The translations under genes were made by a program, and so were the position numbers. Below are positions 1 through 6,664 of a stretch of DNA of 14,475 nt, in pieces (position 1 is the stretch's first letter; each line of letters begins with the position of its first letter). The notes under the pieces were generated by a model. The model worked only from the letters and a program-made list of their open reading frames with translations. It did not search any database and was not told the origin of the DNA. The stretch is from Oscillospiraceae bacterium. GTDB lineage: Bacteria > Bacillota > Clostridia > UBA1381. The stretch covers positions 1-14,475 of the forward strand of contig JAFLUR010000019.1 of assembly GCA_022508725.1 (NCBI GenBank), in the 5' to 3' direction.

Positions 1-3000
1 ATGAGGCGAAAACCGCTTCAAACAGCTTGAAGTGAATGGGGCTCATCTGCGGGAATATAATGGTGTGAGTCTTTTTGTTTTCTGCGGTAAAGCTTACGCG
101 TTTTGACGTATAATCGGGATTTTCCGCAATTTCCGCCTTTCTTTCCGAAACGGCTGCATTCAGTGAGCGCAGACGTATTCTTGCCGTGCCCGGATTTGAA
201 ATTTCATCTATTTTAAGCGTGGTGTAAAGCTTGTTGCCCGATTCGAGTATTTCCTGCACCTGTTCACCCGTTACGGCGTCAAGACCGCACCCGAATGAGT
301 TCAGCTGCACAAGCTCAAGCTCCCGGTATTTGATAACGCACGCCGCCGCCTCGTAAAGACGGGTATGATATACCCATTGATCCACCACTCTTATCGGACG
401 CGTCATGTTTCCGAGATGAGCTATCGAGTCCTCGGAAAGAACGGCAAAGCCGAGTGATGTCACGATCTGCGGTATTCCGTGGTTTATTTCGGGGTCCACA
501 TGATAGGGTCTGCCGGAAAGAACGATTGCGCGCATATTGTTTTTGCGGATATATTCAAGCGTTTCCTCACCCTTTTTTCTGACGTCGGCTTTGTATGCCG
601 CAAGCTCGGCAAATGCATCGTCCGCTGCGGCATATATCCGGCTTTTCGGTATATCGAACATTTCCAATGCTTTTGTAAGCTGTTGTTTTACCGATTTTCT
701 GTCATCAAGGTTAAGGAACGGATATATGTAATTTATTCCTTCTGCGCGGATCGCATCTGTGTTTTGATATATAACCTCGGGATATGATGTTACTATCGGA
801 CAGTTATAGTGATTTCCGGTATTTTTATATTCCGTTTGCTCATAAGGAACACAAGGGTAGAATATGTTTTTTATGCCCTTATCAAGCAGGTCACGGATAT
901 GCCCGTGTACCAGCTTTGCGGGATAGCACGCGCTCTCGCTCGGTATGGACTCGATTCCCTTTTCGTATATATCATGATTGCTCTCACCCGAAAGAACGAC
1001 CCGAAAGCCGAGCTTTGTAAAGAACGTAAACCACAGGGGATAATTTTCGTAAATATTCAGAACACGCGGAATACCCACGGTTCCGTATTTTGCATCGGAC
1101 GGTTCGAGAGGGGTGTATGAGAACAGGCGGCTGTATTTGTAATCGTAAAGATTGGGAAGATTTTTGTTTTCCGCCGGTATTCCCGCGCCCTTTTCACAGC
1201 GGTTGCCCGAGATGAATTTTCTGCCCTTTTCAAATGAGGTTATCGTAAGGCGGCATTGATTGGAGCAGCCTTTGCAGCGTGAAAGGGTATTTTTGTATTC
1301 GAACGAATTGAGTTCTTGGGCGGTTATCATGGAGGACCGGCCGTCTTTGCAGCGTTCCTTTGCGATAAGCGCACAGCCGAACGCGCCCATTATTCCCGCA
1401 ATATCGGGACGCACGACCTCTTTTCCGGTAACCGTTTCAAATGCGCGCAGGATAGCGTCGTTTTTAAAGGTTCCGCCCTGCACGACTATTTTTTCTCCCA
1501 AAGCGTCCGCGTTTCTTAATTTGATGACCTTGTAAAGCGCGTTGCGCACAACGGAATACGACAATCCCGCGCTTATATCACCGACCGCCGCGCCCTCCTT
1601 TTGGGCCTGTTTTACTCTTGAATTCATAAATACCGTGCAGCGCGTGCCGAGATCGACGGGATTTTTAGATTTGACGGCGGCATCGGCAAAGTCCTCTATA
1701 TCCATTCCGAGCGATTCCGCGAAGGTCTGAAGAAACGAGCCGCAGCCGGAAGAACACGCCTCGTTCAGCATTATGCTGTCTATGGCGCCGTTTTTGATTT
1801 TTAGGCATTTCATATCCTGTCCGCCTATATCTATGATAAAATCGACTCCGGGCAGGAAAAAATCCGCCGCTTTGTAATGCGCGATCGTTTCTATCTCATT
1901 CTCGTCGATATTAAATGCATTTTTCAGAAGCATTTCCCCGTAGCCCGTAACGCATGAGCCGGCGATATATGTATTTTTGGGCATAAGCGAATAAAGCTCA
2001 CGGAGTATATCGATGCCGCATTTTATGGGACTGCCCTCGTTTTTCGCATAATAGCTGTAAAGCAGATTTCCGCCTGTGTCGATAAGAGCCGCCTTGACGG
2101 TGGTCGAGCCGACGTCAAGACCGAAAAAGAGTCCGCCCTCCGCTTTATCAAGGCGCGCAGCCGATACGCGCGCTTTTTGATGGCGCCGGTCAAATTCGTT
2201 TTTATCGGCGTCCGACTCAAAAAGAGCGGGCATACGCGCTATCTCGGATTTTATCGATTTCGATTCCCGGAGTCCCGCGCGGAGCGTATTTATGTCCGCG
2301 GTTTTCGAATTGTCGTAAAGCATGGCAGCGCCGAGAGCGATAAAGAGCTGAGCGTTTTCCGGCACGGTAAATGAAGTTCCCTTTACAAGATTTTTCTCAA
2401 AGAGCTTTCGCAGCTCGGTAAGAAAATACAAAGGACCTCCGAGAAATACGATATTTCCGGTAATTTGTCTGCCCTGTGCAAGTCCGCTTATTGTTTGAGT
2501 CACGACCGCCTGAAGTATCGACGCGGCTATATCCTCCTTTGCCGCGCCCTCGTTGAGAAGCGGCTGAACGTCGGATTTTGCGAATACTCCGCAGCGCGCG
2601 GCTATCGGGTATATGTTTGTGTGTTTTTCGGCAAGCTTATTGAGTCCTCCGGCATTTGTTTTGAGAAGAACGCTCATCTGATCTATAAACGAGCCCGTAC
2701 CGCCCGCGCAGGTGCCGTTCATACGCTGTTCGAGACCGCCGGAAAGATACAGTATCTTTGCGTCCTCTCCGCCGAGTTCTATGACCGTGTCGGTATCGGG
2801 CAGAAGGACTTGTACCGCTTTTTTTGTGGCGATAACCTCCTGTGTGAATTTCATGCCGAGCAAAGAGGAAATAAGAAGTCCTCCCGAGCCGGTAAAAACA
2901 ACCGTAAATTCGGTATTTGAGAATTTTTCGGCAATTATATCAAACAAATCGGATACGGTTTTTTTGATATCCGAATAATGACGGCTGTAATTTGAGAATA

Positions 3001-3073
3001 ATATATTAAAATCATTGTCCGTAATTACCGCCTTTACTGTCGTTGAACCGACATCGATACCAAGATGAAGCAT
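1..3073 (-). CDS. Fused two-module 2-hydroxyacyl-CoA dehydratase activase (BadF/BadG/BcrA/BcrD ATPase family), 3' end outside window
   Basis: About 1,024 residues are visible from the ATG at 3073, behind an ideal AAGGAGG site with 7-nt spacing; the frame is still open at base 1. The protein has two tandem HgdC/BcrA-type ATPase modules, roughly residues 1-255 and 315-570. Each begins with a GIDVGSTTVK- or GLDVGSTTVK-type phosphate loop (residues 5-14 and 318-327). Module 1 has Cys122 (in TCAGGTGSF) and Cys161 (in RCGVF). Module 2 has Cys440 (in EACSSGCGSF) and Cys479 (in RCTVF). The 39-residue gap matches the two [4Fe-4S] cysteines known in HgdC activators. A cysteine cluster follows (Cys600, 603, 607, 626), then a DUF2229-type region from about residue 640 and a segment containing LSGRPYHVDPEINHG. 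In this family ATP hydrolysis drives a low-potential electron into a 2-hydroxyacyl-CoA dehydratase. Proteins with this whole architecture are usually about 1,400 residues and their substrate is not established. No separate dehydratase subunits are in view. Confidence 0.93.
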   Translation of the reverse strand, partial: MLHLGIDVGSTTVKAVITDNDFNILFSNYSRHYSDIKKTVSDLFDIIAEKFSNTEFTVVFTGSGGLLISSLLGMKFTQEVIATKKAVQVLLPDTDTVIELGGEDAKILYLSGGLEQRMNGTCAGGTGSFIDQMSVLLKTNAGGLNKLAEKHTNIYPIAARCGVFAKSDVQPLLNEGAAKEDIAASILQAVVTQTISGLAQGRQITGNIVFLGGPLYFLTELRKLFEKNLVKGTSFTVPENAQLFIALGAAMLYDNSKTADINTLRAGLRESKSIKSEIARMPALFESDADKNEFDRRHQKARVSAARLDKAEGGLFFGLDVGSTTVKAALIDTGGNLLYSYYAKNEGSPIKCGIDILRELYSLMPKNTYIAGSCVTGYGEMLLKNAFNIDENEIETIAHYKAADFFLPGVDFIIDIGGQDMKCLKIKNGAIDSIMLNEACSSGCGSFLQTFAESLGMDIEDFADAAVKSKNPVDLGTRCTVFMNSRVKQAQKEGAAVGDISAGLSYSVVRNALYKVIKLRNADALGEKIVVQGGTFKNDAILRAFETVTGKEVVRPDIAGIMGAFGCALIAKERCKDGRSSMITAQELNSFEYKNTLSRCKGCSNQCRLTITSFEKGRKFISGNRCEKGAGIPAENKNLPNLYDYKYSRLFSYTPLEPSDAKYGTVGIPRVLNIYENYPLWFTFFTKLGFRVVLSGESNHDIYEKGIESIPSESACYPAKLVHGHIRDLLDKGIKNIFYPCVPYEQTEYKNTGNHYNCPIVTSYPEVIYQNTDAIRAEGINYIYPFLNLDDRKSVKQQLTKALEMFDIPKSRIYAAADDAFAELAAYKADVRKKGEETLEYIRKNNMRAIVLSGRPYHVDPEINHGIPQIVTSLGFAVLSEDSIAHLGNMTRPIRVVDQWVYHTRLYEAAACVIKYRELELVQLNSFGCGLDAVTGEQVQEILESGNKLYTTLKIDEISNPGTARIRLRSLNAAVSERKAEIAENPDYTSKRVSFTAENKKTHTIIFPQMSPIHFKLFEAVFAS

Positions 3074-3116
3074 ATTGTATCCTCCTTATATATTCGGGTA
3101 AGTTTCTTTATCGGGC

Positions 3117-3157
3117 GTCCGCACGGGCAGGAAAATTTTTCCCGAAATCGGGCGGAC
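3117..3157 (-). promoter_or_regulatory. Foldable leader of the activase mRNA
   Basis: In the transcript running leftward from about 3174, GUCCGC (3157-3152) can pair perfectly with GCGGAC (3122-3117). Two small hairpins fit inside: CCCGA-UU-UCGGG over 3152-3141 (sharing one base with the outer stem) and GGAAA/UUUCC just after it. Together these would form a three-way-junction-like element about 45 nt before the ribosome binding site. There is no U-run after it, so it is not a terminator. I do not recognise a known riboswitch class. Confidence 0.35.
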
Positions 3158-3180
3158 AAGTATCTTTTAACCCAATTTAT

Positions 3181-3209
3181 ATTATACGAAATTTCTCGGA
3201 ATTAGTCAA
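3181..3209 (-). promoter_or_regulatory. Sigma-A-type promoter of the activase gene
   Basis: On the minus strand, TTGACT (-35, 3209-3204) and a perfect TATAAT (-10, 3186-3181) are separated by exactly 17 bp. Transcription would start near 3174 and leave a leader of about 100 nt before the ATG at 3073. Confidence 0.85.
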
Positions 3210-3256
3210 CCGAAAATTTGAATATACTGTTGGAAACAAAAACAAAAATACAGAGC

Positions 3257-3285
3257 TTGAAAAAATAATGAATATGATGTATAAT
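3257..3285 (+). promoter_or_regulatory. Sigma-A-type promoter of the tyrosine recombinase gene
   Basis: TTGAAA (-35, 3257-3262) and a perfect TATAAT (-10, 3280-3285) are separated by 17 bp. The start point would be near 3292, so the in-frame ATGs at 3268, 3274 and 3277 lie within or before the promoter and cannot be this transcript's start codon. The two divergent -35 boxes are 47 bp apart, so a regulator bound between them could act on both genes. Confidence 0.8.
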
Positions 3286-3363
3286 TTATATGTATTGTAT
3301 TGTTCCGGCGATTTTTCGCACAAAAAAAATGCAAAAGACATACATCAAGGGGTGCAGAGAGAA

Positions 3364-4425
3364 TTGAATAAGCATATTTATCTGAAAAATTATCTTTCGG
3401 AGCTTCCGGATTTCGTATTTTCGTATATACAAAATTATTACGACGGAGAAAGCGTCAACACACAGGTGGGATATTGCATAGATATACGCATATTTCTTAA
3501 ATTTTTAAAGATTTATAAATATCCGGAAACAGAAAAGCTCGAAAATTTTACCGAAAAGGAGCTTGAAGAGGTAACGGTTGAGGATCTTATAAATTTTAAG
3601 GCGTATTTGCGTGAATATGAGATCGAAACCCGGGACGAAAACGGAAGGATAAGAAAACGCACGGTACATAATTCGGAATACGGGATAAACCGCAAGCTTT
3701 CGGCGGTGCGCGGACTTTACGGGTATTTATACAAAACCGACAGAATAAGCTGTAACATAACCGATAAAATAACCTTTGCGAATATAAGCAGAAAGATAAA
3801 AAAGCCGCTGACGGTGCAGGAAACAATGCGCGTGCTTGATATCATATACAACGGAGAGAATTATTTCGAGGGCAGGGAGCTGACCGAGTACAACAGGAGA
3901 AAAAAGCGGGATATTGCTTTGTTTATTACATATCTGGGTACGGGCGTGCGCGTAAGCGAGCTTATAAACCTTGATATAGGCGATATATGCTTTGAAACGT
4001 CGTCGTTTATCGTCACGCGAAAGGGCGGGGACGAGCAGGAAATTTTTATGCCCCTGCAGGTGCAGAACGAAATGGCGGAATATATAAACGAACGCGCCGA
4101 AACCGCCGCGGCGGATAAGCAGGCTCTGTTTATCGGGCGAGGCGGAAAGAGAATAAGCGTAAGCGGAGTCGAAAAGCTGTTTAAGAAATATTGTTATACG
4201 GTGGGGATAACCAATCCGGACAAGACAAGGCCTCACGCGCTCAGACGCACCTTTGCCTGTAATCTGCTGGAGGACGGTGTGGATATAAAAATGGTCGCGG
4301 AGCTGATGGGACATAAAAATATAGAGGTCACGCATAAGTTTTATGCGCAGTATTCGTCGAAAGCGCGCAAAGAGGTAATGGTCAACAGGGATATTATGCC
4401 TAAAGAGGAAGGTAAAAATGCATGA
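3364..4425 (+). CDS. Tyrosine recombinase/integrase (XerC/XerD-like)
   Basis: Site-specific DNA recombinase of 353 residues, counted from the TTG at 3364. An AAGGGG site lies about 10 nt upstream of that TTG, and the choice fits the promoter at 3257-3285; GTG 3352 is an alternative. The frame stays open back to 3043, but that part overlaps the divergent gene and both promoters. The N-terminal SAM-like core-binding domain covers roughly residues 5-135. The C-terminal catalytic domain has the full active-site set: Arg196 (in TGVRVSEL), Lys220 (in TRKGG), His291 and Arg294 (in HALRR), His317 (in GHKN) and the nucleophile Tyr327. Nothing is truncated, so it should be active. No excisionase, att repeats or phage genes are nearby, so it may be a resident Xer-like enzyme or a lone integrase. 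Its target site cannot be told from the window. Confidence 0.9.
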   Translation: MNKHIYLKNYLSELPDFVFSYIQNYYDGESVNTQVGYCIDIRIFLKFLKIYKYPETEKLENFTEKELEEVTVEDLINFKAYLREYEIETRDENGRIRKRTVHNSEYGINRKLSAVRGLYGYLYKTDRISCNITDKITFANISRKIKKPLTVQETMRVLDIIYNGENYFEGRELTEYNRRKKRDIALFITYLGTGVRVSELINLDIGDICFETSSFIVTRKGGDEQEIFMPLQVQNEMAEYINERAETAAADKQALFIGRGGKRISVSGVEKLFKKYCYTVGITNPDKTRPHALRRTFACNLLEDGVDIKMVAELMGHKNIEVTHKFYAQYSSKARKEVMVNRDIMPKEEGKNA

Positions 4426-4450
4426 AAAATATATAAAATATATAAAAAGA

Positions 4451-4464
4451 CCATAAGCCTATGG
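4451..4464 (+). repeat. Short hairpin CCATA-AGCC-TATGG
   Basis: A perfect 5-bp inverted repeat with a 4-nt loop lies in the 106-bp gap between the recombinase and the Asp23 gene. It overlaps the start of the probable -35 box and no T-run follows, so it is unlikely to terminate transcription. The AT-rich bases before it (about 4425-4449) hold two near-copies of an ATATAAAA-type unit. Confidence 0.3.
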
Positions 4465-4490
4465 ACTAAACGGAAAAAATGTAGTAAAAT
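4462..4490 (+). promoter_or_regulatory. Probable sigma-A promoter of the yloU-fakA-recG unit
   Basis: TGGACT (4462-4467) and TAAAAT (4485-4490) are 17 bp apart. Both depart slightly from consensus. They lie about 40 bp before the ATG at 4532, where a promoter for this operon is expected. Confidence 0.55.
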
Positions 4491-4531
4491 ATATCAGTGT
4501 ATCCGATAATTACAGAAAGGATTGAGGAATT

Positions 4532-4888
4532 ATGATAATCAAAACAGATTCACAGCTCGGAGAGGTAACGATAAATACATCGGTCATCGCAAAAATGGCG
4601 GGCGCGGCGGCTTCTTCGTGCTACGGTGTTGTCGGAATGGCGGCAAGAAACAAAAAGGACGGATTTGTGAGCCTTTTGAATATCGAATCCATGACAAAAG
4701 GAATAAACGTCATCGAAACCGAAAAGGGCGTAAGCGTGGAAATACACGTTATTATGGAGTACGGGGTAAATATCAAAATAAACTGCAAGAGCATAATAAA
4801 CAATGTAAGATATACTCTTGAAAAGGATACCGGAGTGGTTGTCGATAAGGTCACGGTTCGGGTCGAGGGAATACGGGTGGATCGGTAA
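4532..4888 (+). CDS. yloU: Asp23/Gls24 family envelope stress response protein (YloU-like)
   Basis: A 118-residue protein covering the whole Asp23/Gls24 (DUF322) domain. Recognisable parts are the opening LGEVTINTSVIAKMAGAAA, the SCYGVVGMA turn, the central strand VSVEIHVIMEYGVNI, and the closing VDKVTVRVEGIRV. There is no signal peptide or membrane segment. The ATG is preceded by GAGG 4 nt upstream, with a second AAAGGA further back. The family is cytoplasmic, often membrane-associated, and tied to alkaline or envelope stress, but its biochemical role is not known. In Bacillus subtilis yloU also sits directly before yloV, as here, which supports the name by conserved order. It probably starts the operon that continues into fakA. 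Confidence 0.92.
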   Translation: MIIKTDSQLGEVTINTSVIAKMAGAAASSCYGVVGMAARNKKDGFVSLLNIESMTKGINVIETEKGVSVEIHVIMEYGVNIKINCKSIINNVRYTLEKDTGVVVDKVTVRVEGIRVDR

Positions 4889-4908
4889 ATATTCTGTTTT
4901 TTATTCAC

Positions 4909-4924
4909 ATACCGGACACGGTAT
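4909..4924 (+). repeat. Hairpin ATACCG-GACA-CGGTAT between yloU and fakA
   Basis: A perfect 6-bp stem with a 4-nt loop in the 62-bp gap between the two genes. No T-run follows on either strand. It may act in mRNA processing or stability, but nothing here shows that. Confidence 0.35.
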
Positions 4925-4950
4925 CACAGACAGGCGGAGAGGTTGGTTTT

Positions 4951-6633
4951 ATGGGAAAAGATGTACAGGTATTTTCGAATATGATCGTTTCCGGCTCGAA
5001 CAATTTGTCGAACAATAAAAGGGCTGTGAACGAATTGAATGTATTTCCCGTTCCGGACGGAGATACGGGAACAAATATGTCGCTTACGGCAGCGGCGGCG
5101 GCAAGGGCCGTGGAGGAATGTCGGTTCGCGAGTATTTCATCGGCAGCCAATGCGGCGGCGAATGCCGCATTGAGGGGAGCGAGAGGAAATTCCGGGGTTA
5201 TAATGTCGCAGCTTCTCAGGGGAATGGCAAAGGAGCTGAAAGGGAAAAATGAGCTTAATGCGAATGTTCTTGCGGCGTGTATGAAGGAGGCTTCGGATGC
5301 GGCATACCGCGCGGTCATGAATCCCACCGAGGGGACGATACTGACCGTTGCGAGAGAAGCGGCGGCGGGCGCGGTTTTGTGCGAAAGCGACGATATGACG
5401 GAGGTTATGAGAGCTGCCGTTGAAAGAGGCGGCAGGGCTCTTAAAAAAACCATGTTTATGCTTGAGGCGCTGAAGAAAGCCGGCGTTGTCGATGCGGGCG
5501 GCATGGGACTTATGCATATTCTCGAGGGAATGCTTTATTATCTCGAAAACGGCAGGATTGTCGAATTGAACGATGAAGAGAAAAATACCGCGCCGGCGGA
5601 GGTTTCGGCTTTCAAAAATGCCCGGGATATAAAATTCGGCTACTGCACCGAGTTTATTATAGAGAAAAACGAAAGATGCAACGTAATGCTGTTTAAAAAC
5701 AGTATAGAAAATATCGGCGACTGTATGCTTGTTATCGAGGATGAGGACGTCGTTAAGGTTCATATTCATACAAATCATCCGGGCACGGTCATCGAAAACG
5801 CGCTTAAATCGGGTTCGCTCATAAATATCAAGATAGACAATATGCGTTATCAGCACAGCAGTATAAAGGGCGGAGCCGAATATTCTGAAAACGATGAAAA
5901 AAAACCGGAGGATGAATTAAAAAACGGCGCCGGAGCTTTTGAGGAAACCGCGGGCGGGGAAATGAAAAAATACGGCTTTGCCGCCGTTTCGGCGGGAAGC
6001 GGATTTGACGAGGTACTTACCGATATGGGCATTGACCGCATTGTAGACGGCGGCAGAACCATGAATCCGAGCACGGAGGATATCCTGAACGCCGTAAGAT
6101 GCATAAACGCGGAGAATATATTTATCTTCCCGAACAATAAAAACGTTATTATGGCGGCGGTACAGGCGGGCGGGATGTCGGATAAAAATATAACGGTTAT
6201 CCCGTCGAAAACAATTCCGGAGTCTATTTGCGCAATGATGGCGTTTGATGAAAATATGACCGCGGAGGAGAATGAAAAGCTGATGACCGAGGCTATGTCG
6301 AACGTCAAGACCGTTCAGATAACGCAGGCGGTAAGGGATCTTGAGGAAGATAATGTGAAAAAGGGAGATTTTATCGGAGTGATGAGCGGAGCGAACGGTT
6401 CGGGGATAGTAAAATCGGGAGGAAACCTGCGCGATGTCACCGGGGAGATAATAAGCGGATTGCTGTCCGGCGGCGCGGAGCTTATCACCGTATATTACGG
6501 CTCGGAGGAATACAGAGCCGAAGCGGAGGAGCTTGCGGGGAAAATCGAAAGCAAATTTGAAAATGCGGAAATCTCGACGGTGTACGGCGGACAGGATGTG
6601 TATTGCTATATAATTTCGGGAGAGAGGATATGA
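4951..6633 (+). CDS. fakA: Fatty acid kinase catalytic subunit FakA (YloV, DAK2 domain)
   Basis: A 560-residue protein, close to the usual ~550. FakA phosphorylates fatty acids held by a FakB (DegV-family) carrier protein, giving acyl-phosphate for phospholipid synthesis. The N-terminal DAK2 domain (about residues 1-200) binds ATP and magnesium; its signature NVFPVPDGDTGTNM is at 30-43, GARGNSG at 76-82 and DAGGMG at 181-186. The middle domain has Cys232 (in FGYCTEF) and His271/His273 (in VHIHTNHPG), matching the zinc-binding residues described for Staphylococcus aureus FakA. A charged linker at about 300-335 leads to the C-terminal domain. The ATG follows GGAGAGG at suitable spacing. No fakB is in the window. 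The TGA stop sits inside ATGA at 6630-6633, the expected coupled start of recG, although that frame is broken. Confidence 0.93.
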   Translation: MGKDVQVFSNMIVSGSNNLSNNKRAVNELNVFPVPDGDTGTNMSLTAAAAARAVEECRFASISSAANAAANAALRGARGNSGVIMSQLLRGMAKELKGKNELNANVLAACMKEASDAAYRAVMNPTEGTILTVAREAAAGAVLCESDDMTEVMRAAVERGGRALKKTMFMLEALKKAGVVDAGGMGLMHILEGMLYYLENGRIVELNDEEKNTAPAEVSAFKNARDIKFGYCTEFIIEKNERCNVMLFKNSIENIGDCMLVIEDEDVVKVHIHTNHPGTVIENALKSGSLINIKIDNMRYQHSSIKGGAEYSENDEKKPEDELKNGAGAFEETAGGEMKKYGFAAVSAGSGFDEVLTDMGIDRIVDGGRTMNPSTEDILNAVRCINAENIFIFPNNKNVIMAAVQAGGMSDKNITVIPSKTIPESICAMMAFDENMTAEENEKLMTEAMSNVKTVQITQAVRDLEEDNVKKGDFIGVMSGANGSGIVKSGGNLRDVTGEIISGLLSGGAELITVYYGSEEYRAEAEELAGKIESKFENAEISTVYGGQDVYCYIISGERI

Positions 6634-6664
6634 TCGTATAAAGGATATACGCTATTTAAAGGGA
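6630..6664 (+). other. Out-of-frame 5' end of recG
   Basis: ATG 6630 overlaps the fakA stop as ATGA and lies just after GGGAGAGG, but it reads only three codons before TAA (6639-6641). In the recG frame, bases 6638-6664 read IKDIRYLKG, leading into VGEKRAELFAKLGI. That is the conserved RecG beginning. There is no ATG, GTG or TTG in that frame between the stop at 6611 and 6665. One extra base near 6636/6637 would join ATG 6630 to it as M-I-x-I-K-D-I-R-Y-L-K-G. Confidence 0.6.

Noticed and set aside
3168..3196. A dif-like sequence around TTATATTATACGAAAT near the recombinase
   Set aside because: Only the TTAT part and a few A/T positions match the Bacillota dif arms, and the same bases are better explained as the -10 box of the activase promoter.
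3043..3363. A longer 460-residue form of the recombinase starting at 3043
   Set aside because: It would overlap the divergent activase start and both promoters, and the extra residues are not like a recombinase domain.
4425..4449. AT-rich near-repeats of an ATATAAAA unit after the recombinase, considered as part of an attachment site or iterons
   Set aside because: Only two short imperfect copies exist in an AT-rich gap, with no matching copy on the other side of the gene.
4909..4924. Hairpin between yloU and fakA as a terminator
   Set aside because: No T-run follows the stem on either strand, and the two genes are commonly cotranscribed.
5137..5856. Long open frame on the minus strand inside fakA (similar ones lie inside recG and fhs)
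   Set aside because: They are antisense to clear, full-length genes, have no ribosome binding site and their translations look like low-complexity shadows.
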